Shown one piece after another: positions 35,901 through 47,858 of a stretch of 64,000 nucleotides of DNA (positions within the stretch are counted from its first letter, which is position 1; each line of letters starts with the position of its first letter). The stretch covers positions 6,218,501-6,282,500 of the forward strand of contig WAID01000003.1 of NCBI GenBank assembly GCA_016584495.1, written 5' to 3'. A program made the position numbers and the translations under genes. The notes beneath the pieces are model-generated. The model was not told where the DNA came from and searched no databases. It was given only the letters and a program-made list of their open reading frames with translations. The stretch comes from Celoporthe dispersa. Lineage: Eukaryota; Ascomycota; Sordariomycetes; Diaporthales; Cryphonectriaceae.

Positions 35901-38900
35901 ATCCAAGGGACAGACCTGGACCTCGTGGTGGAGATTGGACCACACCCTGCCTTACAAGGACCTGTCGAGGAAACCCTGAGGCACCTGAGAGGAGGACACA
36001 CACTACCTTACCACGGCTTGCTAAGGAGGGGCGAGGACGATCTGGAGTCATTCTCTGGTGCAATCGGCTCCATGTGGGCCAGCATTGACCCTTCCTCGCC
36101 GCTTATCGACTTCGGGGGCTTCAGACAAGCATTCCTCAATCCGGCCGCTACTTTTGAAAAGCCACGAGTGCTGAAGGGCCTGCCCACATATCCTTGGGAT
36201 CACACCAAGTCCGTGCTTAGCGAGTCCAGAAAGACCAAACGGTGGAGGATGCGTGAAGGTCCCATCCACGAGCTTCTCGGAACACCAACCTGGAGTTGCA
36301 ACAGCGAGGAAGTCCGCTGGCGCAACATTCTGAAGCTCAATGAAATAGACTGGCTGAACGGCCATCGGTTTCAGGACCAGGTCCTCTTCCCTGCGGCTGG
36401 GTACCTGTCCATGGCCATACACGCGATGCTCCATCTCGCGGGGAACGAACGGTCTGTCCAGATCGTCGAGCTGCAGGACTGCCGGATCCATAATGCCGTC
36501 GTGCTTGAAGAGGACGACGTCGGAGTGAATCTGGATCTCACCATCAGGCTGCTCCACAACGGAACGGAGCGTGAGGTGACTGAGATCTGTTGCTACTGTG
36601 GAAATGTGGATGGAGGCTCTCCAGACCTCGACAAAAAGGTCTTCACCTGCCAGGGACTTGTGGTCTTTGGCCAGCCAGCAGTGGATGCTCTACCACCGAG
36701 ATTGATCCCCAGTCTACCCATGCTGGATGTCCCCACAGACCGGTTCTACACGTGGATGCGTCATCTCGGCCTCGAATACTCGGGCCCTTTCCTCATGAGC
36801 TCGATCCAGAGACGCCTGAATGTCTCGACAGTCACTGTACAGCGTAAAAGAACCCACGAGTACAGAATACATCCAAGTACCCTTGACACAGTCCTGCAGA
36901 GTATTTTTGCCGCGTTTGCATATCCTGGAGACGGGAGACTGTGGACGGCGTACCTCCCTAGGAACTTTCATCGAGTTCGTATGAACATGGTGGCGGCCTG
37001 CTCAACTAGCAGCTCGAGTAATACGGATTCCCATAAGCTTGTCGCCGATTGTCGCGTTCTCGAGGCGTCAGCTTCTGCGTTCTCTGGCGATATCGATGTG
37101 TTTAGCGACGACGACGGACTTCCCGAGCTCCAGATCCAAGGGTTTGCCCTCTCTTCCCTAGAAGTGCCGAGCCAGGCCAATGATCAATCCCTCTTCGCAC
37201 GCACCGTCTGGGGTAGAGACATCTCGCCGTGCACCTCGATCGGTCCTCCACAACGTGCAGCAGATCCAGAGGTACAACAGCGGACAGTGGATGAATACAA
37301 GCGCAGACTCTATGAGACGTGCGAGAGGACTGCGTACTTTTATCTCAGGGAAATGTGTCAAGAGATCTCCGAGGCTGAGATCCCAGCGATGGATCGGCAC
37401 CTCCAGTCCCTCATGCGGTGGGCTCTCGACAGTGTTCCCCCGTCTCCTCGTGGTGCAACGACACTCGTGAGTCGGTCGCGGCACTCCAATCTGACGAGTT
37501 TGCTGGTCAGGTTGACCTTGAACTCCTGCACAAGCTAGGCCCCAGGATGCCCTCCATCGCCCGCGGATCGGTACCAGCACTTCAGCTTCTCATGGAAGAT
37601 GACATGCTCCGAAAATTATACCAACAAGGTCTCGGATTCCCCGAGGCAAATGCCAACATAGGACAGGTCACGCGCCAGGTCTCCCACCGCTATCCCCAGC
37701 TTAGAGTTCTCGAGGTCGGGTCCGGGACCGGGGGCGCCACTTCTGTCGCGCTGAGACGTCTTGGGCCGAACCTGAGAGAGTATGCCTTCACCGACATCAC
37801 CCCGGGTTTCTTCGAGGAGGCCCAGAACCTCTTTTCCGACTTCTCGTCCGTCATGAGGTATACTGTGCTCGACATCGAGAAGCCTCCCACCGAACAAGGC
37901 TTCGAGGCAAACAGTTTTGATATCGTCATAGCCTCCAATGTGCTCCACGCCACAAAGTTCCTCTCGCGGACGCTCCATCACTGCCGTGAGCTCCTCCGAC
38001 CCGGCGGCTACCTTGTTCTCTTAGAACTGACCAATCTGGAGAGCCTGCGCATCCCCTTCCTGTTCTCAGGACTGCCTGGCTGGTGGCTGGGCTATGAAGA
38101 TGGGCGGACCCGGGGTCCTACCATCACCGAAGCACAATGGGACACAGTTCTAAGGGGCAGCCAGTTCTCGGGCGTCGACCACGTCCTACGAGACTTCAAA
38201 GACCATTCCATGTACAGCTACTCCGTCATGGTTAGCCAGGCCGTGGACGAAAGGATCACGTTGTTGCGAGATCCGCTCGCTGGCTGCCAGGCTTGGCCTG
38301 TGGATGCTCACCACCATCATAATAATAATAGTAATAATAGCTCAGGCCGCATGCAGGAACTTCTCATCGTCGGGGGACAGAGCCTCCTCATGTCGAAGCT
38401 CGCACACAGGATCCAGGGCCTCCTTGGTCCGTATGCCGAGACTGTCGTGGTCCTCAGCCGTGTGGAAGACGTGCTCCAGAGGGGGCTGCAGCTCGGAGGT
38501 GCCGTGATTTGTCTGGCGGATCTCGAGCAGCCAGTATTCCATGCCATGACCCAACAGCGTCTCGAGGCGATCCAGTCGCTGTGCAAGACATCCAGATACA
38601 TGCTCTGGGTCACACGGGGCTGTCGTGCTGAGGAACCGAGGGCAAATATGATGGTGGGCCTGGGTCGGTCCATCGCTCGAGAAATGTCCCATCTTCGGCT
38701 CAGCTTCATGGACCTGGACCGGGTCGATATGCACCAGCAGGTGGAAGGGGCCTCTAGGATCGCCACTTTCCTGTTGCGGATGATATTGCTTGAACTTCCA
38801 GGCTTCGACCAGGTCCTATGGAGTAAAGAGACCGAGGTGGCGATCGAGGACGGAGACACGTACATACCCAGGGTCATGCCTGACGAGGACCTCAACAGCC

Positions 38901-41900
38901 GCTTGAATTCCACCAGGAGGGAGGTGTTTCGAGACGTTTCTTCCAGAGACGGGCCTCTTGAGGTGGTGAAAACCAGGATGGGCGCCCTCCTTCAACAAGT
39001 GGGTGCAGCAGGAGAGAAAGACGACGGCTCAATTGATGATCCTTCAGTTGAGATTTGTGTCCTTTCGTCGTCGCTGTTTCAGTTCACCACGCCGGATCAA
39101 GAAGGTGGTGCCTTTTACTTGTGTCTTGGCTCGACAGGAACGACGCAGCGCAAGGTCCTCGCCATTTCCAACCAGAACGCCTCGGTCGTCTGTGTCAACC
39201 GGGAGGACACGGTGGAGCTGCCGTGCATAAGTAGCGATGCTGACAGCAGGGATGAAGAAGTGCTGCAGACACTTGTCACTGCAGCGTTGTGCGAGACTTT
39301 CCTGGACGGGGTCACTGGGAAGATCTGGATCCACAACCCAGAGGTCCAGGTCTTCGAGCTCGTCTCCAGGATAGCGAGTTCGAAAGGCATCCTGGTCTTC
39401 TGGAGCACCAGTGACAATACCTCCGTCCTGGCCTCGACAGGAAAGGCGACCTACATCCACCCGAGAATTGCAGGGCGTGAGCTCAAGAGCTCGGTTCCGC
39501 AGGGCGTCGAGCGCTTCGTACATTGGCAGCGAGGAGCAGGAGCCGAGGCATTCGATCATGTCGTGGCGTCGTGCTTTGATGGTCAGATCGACATCTGGAA
39601 AGGCCTGGCGCACACCTTGGACATGCAACAACCGGTGGGCTTGTCGTTCAGCAGCAGGCACGACCTCCTCGAAAAGATGAAGAGCCTTGTTACCATCAGC
39701 ACTGACCTGCTCAGATCACCATCCTGGGGGGGCCATGATGTACAAGGAGCAGTCGTCCAGGTCGATTCCATGCACGACGGCAGAATACCCAGATCGATCC
39801 ATAAAAGTCCACCAACAACGGTTCTGAACTGGGGTTTGGGTGTCGGGCCTATTTCCGTCAGAGTCCCACCGGCAAGCGAGACCACCCTCTTCACAGGCCA
39901 AAAGACTTATTTTTTCGTCGGCCTCACAGGAGACGTCGGGTTGTCTCTGTGCGAGTGGATGGTAGACCACGGGGCAAGGTACTTCGCTCTGGCCAGCCGC
40001 ACGCCCAAGATCGCCCCCGAGATGATTCGACATCTCGAGAGAAAAGGTGCCACCGTCCGCAGCTTCAAGCTTGATGTTGCCGATCGAGAGAATCTCAGGC
40101 ACGTACACGCACAGATCGTCTCGACCATGCCGCCCATCGCCGGGTTGGCCCATGGGGCATTGGTCTTGCGTGACAAGCCCTTTGACAGCATGTGCCTTGA
40201 GGACCTCGACGCCGTATTTGGTCCCAGGGTCCTCGGCAGCCAGAACCTCGACGAGATCTTCGCTTCGACCCCACTCGACTTCTTCATCCTCTTTTCCTCG
40301 CTGGCCGGCATCGTCGGTAACCCCGGCCAGGCGAATTACAACGCCACGAATTCGTTCATGTCCGCTCTGGCCGCCCGGCGACGCAAGAGAGGACTAGCAG
40401 CCTCCGTCCTGGACATCGGGATGCTGGTTGGGTTCGGAAATATCCATAATAACATCCGCGGGGGGCCCAAGCTTACCATCGAGGCCAATTTCCGCAAAGA
40501 CGGCTTCCTGGGCATCGCAGAGTCCGACTTTCACGTCATGTTCGCCGAGGCAGTCGAGACCGGGCGTCCACAGTCGGGCCTGGATCCCGAGATCGTAACC
40601 GGGCTCGGAATTCACACTGACGCCTCTTGGCTTCACATGCCCCGGTTCTGGCAATATGATACACCGGCAAGAGCAGCATCAAATGCCGCTGTTCAGGACC
40701 ATCATGTCCATGCGCAACGCGGTCAGAAGAATATCCGTCAGCTCCTGGCACAGGCAAGTGGCGTTGAAGAGGCATTCTCGATCCTCGAGGATGCCATTTC
40801 TGAAAAAGCTGGGCCTGTTGCTCGGCTCCTCCTCAGTCGACAGGTCTGGACGCAATGTGGCATTAGTAACTCTCGGTCTTGACTCACTGGTGGCTGTTGA
40901 GGTCCGATCATGGTTGCTGAAGATACTGGAAGTCGACCTTCCCGTCTTGAAGATCCTGGGCGGGGCCTCCTTGTCTGATATCTGTCAAAATATCGTGGAA
41001 AAGTTGCCAGCTTCACTCAGACCGTGGGCGGCAGCCGAGTCAAGTGAAAGTCCCATCCCACGCCAGGATTCGGGCACCAGTCCTGGATATGCAGCAGGCC
41101 AAGGCACGCAAGTCAACGGCGATGCAACAAGTGTTAACAGTGAAGCGTCGGACCTTGCATTATTGCAGGGACCGAACTCTAGCCAGAAGACGTACACGCT
41201 GTTATCATCGAATGGCAGCATCATGAACATGCCGCCTCCTCGCCAAGATTTGGTGATAGTGCCCGATGCCGCGGTCGTCTACGAGAGAGTCAGCGAGATC
41301 TCGCCTGCCCAGGAACAGTTATACTTTTTGCACGAGTACCTCGAGAACAAGTCAGCCTATAATGTTGCCTATTACGGGACGTTCCGCGGCAGCCTCGATG
41401 TTTCTAGGCTGCGCGATGCCTTAGCAGCCGTTGGGAAACGCCACGAGAGCCTTCGTAGCGCATACTTCAGGGATGAACTCACAAACCGGCCCATGCAGGG
41501 CGTTCTTCCTACGCCCAATATCATCCTGGAACATCGCAAGATCTCCAGAGACGCAGAAGAGAGGCAGAAGGCTGCCATCAGGGGGGGTCAAGGACTTTGT
41601 CTTTGATCTAAAGCACGGACATGTGATGAAGGTGACTGTGCTGTCTCAGTCTTCGTCTCTTCACTTTGTCTTGTTTAATCATCACCACATTGCTCTTGAC
41701 GGTGTGAGCTGGGGCATTTTTGTGCAAGACCTCACCCGGGCATACTCGTCGGCATCATCCAGTCTCCTCTCCCCCAGTAGCCTCGTCCAGCAGTCGATTG
41801 ACATGACCCAGAAGAGATTGGCTGGGCTGCGCCCGGAGACTGTGAAGGCGGACTTGGCATTTTGGGAGAGGATTTACCAGTCTGCACCCGAGCCACTCCC

Positions 41901-44900
41901 TCTCTTCGCATTCGCCAATGTCAGCAGAGATGATGGCAGTCGAATGCCCAAGAGTCAACAGCACGTCAACGACAGCGTCGAGGTCGAGCTTGGGTACAGA
42001 GTCACAAATCTCGTTAGAACCTCGGCCAGGATGCTCGGTATGACCTCGTTCCATTTCTACTTGGCCACCGTGGCGGCGTTCTTGCATCGCTGCCTTGCTG
42101 TGCAGGACTTGGCTATTGGGATCGTCGATGGCAACAGGCTGGACGAGGAAGATGCCCAGACCATTGGATACTTTTTGAATATCCTGCCGGCTCGGATCCA
42201 GAACCTACTGTCCGAGGAGATGTTCGAGGCCATGGCAAAGAGATGTCGTGATGCAGCCTCGGCTGCTCTCGGTCACTCGCAGACCCCATACGATGTGGTC
42301 CTCAGCCACCTAGGCCTCGCCAGAAGTTCAAGCAGCAGCAACTCGAATCCGCTCTTCCAAGTCGCCATCAATTATCACAAGGGCCTCCAAGACCAGTCGC
42401 AGTTTGGCACCGATGGCAGGATGGACTGGACAGGCGGTGTGCCAGCAGGGAACCCTTACCATCTCCTCTTCAACATTCACGAGTTCAAAGACAAGACGCT
42501 TGTTTCCCTGGTCACGCAGCATGACATGTACGACAGGTGCGATGTGGAGCAGATGCTGCTCTGGTTCTCCCGGGCCGTCGAGGGCCTCGCAGCCAACCCG
42601 TCGACCCAGATCGGAAGATGCCCCATCTCCAGCGACAGCGACATCTCGCGTGCCATTGAGCTCGGGCGTGGAAGTGTTATAGAAATCCCTTGGACGGGTA
42701 CCCTGATCGATCGGATCGATAGCGTTGTGGCGCAGCACCCTGAAACCATTGCTCTTCGGGACGATGATGGTGAGGCTCTCACATACGCCCAGATGAGGAG
42801 GAGAATCCTTTACATCTCTCATCACCTGCTGCAATTTCCTGCGGCCTCCTCACCAGGCTCATTCGTTGCCATGCTGCTCGAGCCCAACGTCGACGCGGTC
42901 TGCACCATGCTTGCTGTCATGCGGCTGGGCCTGGTCTGGGTCCCTCTGGACACACGCAATCATCACGACAGGCTGCGCGCCATCATCTTGGAGGTTCGGC
43001 CGCCCCTGCTCGTCTGCAGTGGCGCAACGAGCGAGCAGGCAGGTCGATACGCCGCGGGAGCACCATTCTCCATGCAGACCTGCAATATCAACATCAGAGC
43101 TATGAAGGATTCCTCGTCCTCCTCATCGTCAGGCGATCATGATAATAACCTGCAACCCATCTCCAACCGCAGCGAGATGGACCGTCCGGCGGCAGTTCTT
43201 CACACGAGCGGATCGACAGGTGTCCCCAAGGGCGCGGTTCTCTCACACGGCGGTCTGTTGCACCAGATCTATGGAACCACTGCCCAGCTCGGCCTTGGTC
43301 GCGAGGTGACCTTGCAGCAGAGCCCCCTGGGATTCGACCTGATGCTCGACCAGGTGTTCCTAGCGCTGTGCAATGCAGGCACGGTCATCATGGTCGGGCG
43401 AGAGGGACGCGGTGACCCAGTGCACACTGCCCGCCTCATGGTCTCGCAGAAAGTGACCCTGACCCACTTCGTACCATCAGAGTACCTTGCCCTGCTAAAC
43501 TATGGCTACCATATCCTCAAGGAAGGGGATTCGTGGCGCTTTGCCATGTCTGGAGGGGAGAGGATGACTCCAGAGCTCCGCAGGGCTTTCCGCAAGCTGC
43601 GGCGCGAGGAGCTGCACCTCGTCAACGTCTACGGGCCCGCCGAGATCACCATTGCCTGCGCGCGTGGCATCGCGCCGTATCGTACTGAACAAGACGTGCT
43701 GTCGGGTCTCGACCAGCTTCGACCTTCGCCTCACTACGGCATCGAGATCATGGACAGTAGTAGTAGGGACAACGGCATGGATCACCTCCCTGTGGGCTTT
43801 CCGGGAGAGATCTGCATCTCAGGGCCTGCCGTGGGTCTGGGATACCTCAACCGCCCAGAAGAGACGAGGCGCAAGTTCATCCAGAGGAGCAGCCTCGACT
43901 TGTCGACAGCATCTAGGAACAAGAACCCAACAAAGCAGCACCCTCAGCACCACCACCACTGGCCAAGGATCTATCGCTCGGGTGACTATGGAAGGCTTCT
44001 ACCGAACGGTACACTGAAGATTCTCGGCCGGCTGGATGGCGACAGCCAGGTCAAGATCCGTGGACATCGCGTTGAGCTTGACGAGATCTCCAACGCCATA
44101 GTGCAGGCGTCCCAAGGGGCCGTGGTCAATGCCGCCGTCTCCCTGCGCGCCTCGGACATGCTGGCGGCCTTTGTCGTCTTCGACGCAGACTTTGACGGCG
44201 ACCAAAAAGCATTCACACAGAACCTGAAGGTCACACTGCCGCTGCCTCTCTACATGCGCCCTGCCTTCATCATTCCTATCCACCAGATCCCAGCCAATGC
44301 AAACGGCAAGACCGACAGACGGGCTGTGGATCAGCTCCCAATCGTTCGCGACGACCTTGACAACAACATGGCGGTCCAAGACTCGGTGTTGACGGCTGAT
44401 GTGGGACCCGAGCAGCAACTGAGTTCCTTGGAACAGATCCTGAAAGACATCTGGGAAGAGACCCTCGCTGGCCGTCGCTCAGTAGTCGCCACGAGGACAA
44501 CCCGCGGCATTTTTCCTGCCTCGGATTTTTTCGAGGTCGGGGGCAACTCTCTACTGCTCATCAAGCTCCGATCCGTCTTGCAGTCCACATTCGGCACCAC
44601 GCTCTCGCTTCCTGAGCTCTTCCAGTACAGCACTCTGCGTAGTATGGGCGCGCGGATCGGGCAAGGTCTGATCCAGTCTGGCGGGGCACTGTCGGGATCG
44701 CCTCGGGGCGGCAGCATCAACCAGATCGACTGGGACGTCGAGCTTGCAACACTGGCTGACGGGTTTCATGAGACCACCCCCACGCAGATACATCATGCCA
44801 CATCAACAGAGGAGGGCCTGACTGTCCTGTTGACAGGATCGACGGGGTTCATCGGCTCGCATCTCCTGCAGCATCTCGTGGAGGACCCCAGGATCAGACG

Positions 44901-45852
44901 AGTACACTGCATCGCGATCCGGCCTTCGGATTCCGGACAGCCGCGGCAGCTCTTACCACATCACAGCGGCTCCTCCAAAATCGTGCAGTACCAGGGCGAC
45001 CTGTCCAGTCTGACTCTCGGCCTCAGCGACGCCGAGTTCACCTCGCTGTCCAGTGCAGTCGACATCATCATCCACAACGGGGCAGACGTCTCGCTCCTGA
45101 AGAGCTACCAGACGCTCCGCCGCGCCAACGTCCTCTCGACACGCACGCTGTGTGAGCTTGCCCTGCCGCGGCGCGTGCCCGTGCACTTTGTCTCGACGGC
45201 TGCCGTGGCCAGGGTCGTGATTGACTATTTCAGACACCCCAGCGACGCCCTGCACGAGGTCTCGACCGCGGCGGCCAGACCCGCACTGGGAGACATCAAC
45301 GGATATATCGCCTCCAAATGGGCTGCCGAAGTCCTGCTCGAGAACATCGCGGAGCACCACGGCCTGCCGGTCTGGGTGCACCGGCTGGCACACGTTGTAG
45401 GGAGCGACGCGTCCGAGCTGGATGCCGTGGGGATGCTGCTCAAGTACTCGGTGCTCTTGGGGGCCATGCCCAAGATACATGGCTCCAGCGTGGCAGGAGA
45501 GTGGGATTTTGTCCCGGTCCAGGATGTTGTGCGTGACCTGGTCAAGGTGGCAGTCGAGTCGGCGCGCGCAGGCCCTCATCCCACGACTCTTGGGGGCGGC
45601 CTGGAGCGGCATCTTCCAGTCACCCCTCGGTTCATGAGCCACTGCGCTGACGTCAAGGTTCCGCACCATCAGCTCAAGGGATATCTGGAAGAGACGGCAG
45701 GATGTGCGCTGCGTATTCTCGAGACTGACGAATGGCTGGCGGCAGCTCTAGACAAGGGCATGAATTCGCTCGTCTATGACTTCCTTGCTGGGTTTTTCTC
45801 GGGTGGAAACACCATTGTTTTGCCACTGGTGGCAAAGGGAGAGCCTGTCTGA
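32995..45852 (+). CDS. Hybrid polyketide synthase-nonribosomal peptide synthetase (KS-MAT-DH-MT-KR-ACP-C-A-T-R)
   Basis: A PKS-NRPS of about 4,178 residues. Exons: 32995-33207, 33286-33765, 33836-33900, 33988-34224, 34309-45852. Domains with approximate residues: KS 12-440 (DTACSSSLVALH, EAHGTGT, VVGHLEGT); MAT 585-900 (FTGQGAQW, GHSSGEIAAAYAAG); DH 980-1290 (His in NGHRFQDQVLFPAAGY, Asp in STLDTVLQ); C-methyltransferase about 1410-1640 (LEVGSGTGG); KR about 2190-2370 (VGLTGDVGLSLCEWM, FSSLAGIVGNPGQANY); ACP Ser near 2523 (LGLDSLVAVEVR); C 2660-3110 (HHHIALDG); A 3125-3670 (TSGSTGVPKG, VYGPAEITIA, NANGKTDRR); T Ser near 3744 (GGNSLL); R 3835-4178 (TGSTGFIGSH, YIASK). No working ER is seen. 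Frame breaks: GGGGG 33989-33993 (surplus), CCCCC 37437-37441 (one missing), AAAAA 40803-40807 (surplus), G7 41581-41587 (surplus). By eye the A-domain pocket reads roughly D-L-D-H-A-S-V-I-A-K, too uncertain to name the amino acid. The product is unknown. Confidence 0.95.
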
Positions 45853-46446
45853 AATTCTTTTTTATTCCCTCTTATTCAGAAATGGAAACTATTATAGTGG
45901 TAACGAATTTCTTGATCCTATTCTTTTGTCGATCACAAGTGCGCCATACGCGACACATGCTCAGGGTAATGAATATGTCGGACTAAGACCCACAGAGTCA
46001 TGGGCGATGGCTATACTATGTATGTTCATATTCGCAGGCTGAAACGGGCCAAAGACAGTCGTCGATTTCAGCTTCGATATTAATTATCGTCTGGTAACAC
46101 CTCATTGATCTCATCCGACTCTAAATCGAAGAAAACCATCCTTTCTGTCTAGGGAAGCGTACCAAGGATGAGGTTTTAAAAGCCCTTTCTTTTTTTTGGC
46201 CACAAGTAATAATTGTATGAAGCCGACCAAGGACGATGGATTCAAGGTCAGTCAGTGACTGTGTGATAACCTAATGCGGTCGGTCAATCCTGACGGCTCC
46301 TTATATAAGCTGCGTTGTCTGTCCTCTTGAAAGCGGGATTTGGGGTAGGGGCAAGCAAATGGAAGGCAGAAAAAAAAAGAAGGGGAACAAGAGGGAAAGA
46401 AAAGGTTGGCTTCTGAGTTAAAAGGGGCAAAAAAACAAATTACAAG
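45853..46446. other. PKS-NRPS 3' flank
   Basis: About 590 nt downstream of the PKS-NRPS stop with T- and A-runs and no supportable gene. Its last part contains the pol III terminator of the adjacent tRNA. Confidence 0.4.
46431..46437 (-). terminator. RNA polymerase III terminator
   Basis: Seven A on the plus strand, hence seven T on the minus strand, begin about 10 nt after the end of the tRNA gene. This is the normal pol III stop signal. Confidence 0.75.
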
Positions 46447-46533
46447 TGAGGGATGCCGGATTTGAACCGACAACCTTGAGGAGTCTCCAGAGAACAACTG
46501 GAATCTCACACGCTACCGTTGCGCCAATCCCCC
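46447..46533 (-). tRNA. Intron-containing tRNA, probably tRNA-Trp(CCA)
   Basis: An 87-nt minus-strand gene folds as a cloverleaf. The acceptor stem GGGGGAT pairs with ATCCCTC and is followed by discriminator A. The D-arm has GCGC/GCGT around AACGGTA. The T-arm GTCGG-TTCAAAT-CCGGC also gives the B box. The anticodon stem TGAGA leads into TTCCAG, giving CCA at 34-36. A 15-nt intron after position 37 contains TGG, which can pair with the anticodon as in other fungal pre-tRNAs. The mature RNA would be 72 nt. The closing pair of the anticodon stem (A31-C39) does not match, which lowers confidence in the identity but not in this being a tRNA gene. Confidence 0.72.
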
Positions 46534-47858
46534 GTTGGATTGTGGGGACTCGGTAAATTATTCATTATATAGCATGAGCTATTTTCAGTATTGGATAGCT
46601 GGGGTGGCATAGGAAAAAAACCAATCCCTACCATAGATTGTCAGCAGCTGTTAAGTAATTGACACAATAGCTTGTGTTTAAATAAGTGTCTATAATAGAG
46701 ATTGATAAAACTCCAGGGAGTTCCAGAACACTATCATACTCAGTACTTGTGCACCTTGACAAAATGGGCGAAATTTACACACAAAGTGCCTGTGTCGAGG
46801 TTTGGCCTTGCAGCTCAGAACCGCCAATCTGGACCCCTATAATATCAATATCAATAGGATGGATTTATGCTACAAGGATTATTAGATAATAAGTTGCTAT
46901 GGACATTGCCATGGGAACAAGCAGTGAATACTTTGTTTCTCTTATTGAATGGTTTCTGGCCCTGCTTTTGGCTGCTGCAGATCACGCTAGAAAAAAGCTT
47001 CAAGCTCGCGCACAGCTTTTAAGACAAGTGACGTATTCTGTTTCGTTTACAGCCCAATAGCCACTGTGCCCGCTCTCTTAGCATGTCGACACCTGCAGAG
47101 CTGAGCGTCAATATATGATGCAATGTGAAACATTAGAGCAGGGCTAGCTCTGAGAGTCAGGAGTTGAATCGGCAAAGAGCTGCTCAGTCCCTAAAGAACA
47201 CTCCCTTCTCGATACATCATGTAGCAAGGCAGGCCCTATGCTACAGCATGCTATCTAATAGCTAGTCAACAGCTGCTTCGGCTCAATTCTTGCATCTGCC
47301 GAACAGTCTTTATTGAAACTTGGCCTTCAGCTGAAATGCAGAGTAGCCGCAGTTGCTGTGATGGACATTGGCTGCAAGTGGGAGGATGCTGTTTGTTACG
47401 CTCTCATAAAGGAGTTTCTCATACCAACAATAGGATATGGCCTCGGTTTCATCTCTATTCTCAGTAAGTAGTTTACTAAGCTCGCTACGCTACAAGACTT
47501 GTACTCCCTTCCACGAAAACTAACTTGATGCACATCGTCATCGTTAGTAATCTGCAGTGTTTCCGGAAATAATTAAGTAAAACATGCTGCTACTTTGTAC
47601 CAATAGTAATTAAGCCGAAGAGATACGGGAGTGCAGTTCTCACTCATACTAATGTCTTTGTTGAGCTTCTCCTGTGCATCTCCGGCTGCCGTTTCTCATA
47701 GCTTATAAGGTAAGTTCTTCCTCCTCACCATTTCTCATTCTCTCACAGCCTTGTATCCTTCCAGGGATCTGCATCAGCTCTGCTACCCCAAGCTCTTCCA
47801 GCTCATTTCGTTATCCCAGTTCTCTTCTCTTCCCCTTCGTATATTTGTTGTCAAGGCT
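46534..47858. other. Intergenic between the tRNA and TenA-like gene
   Basis: About 1.3 kb with mixed composition. No protein gene, repeat family or element end is recognisable. The last 150 nt are pyrimidine-rich and probably form the leader of the TenA-like gene. Confidence 0.4.
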
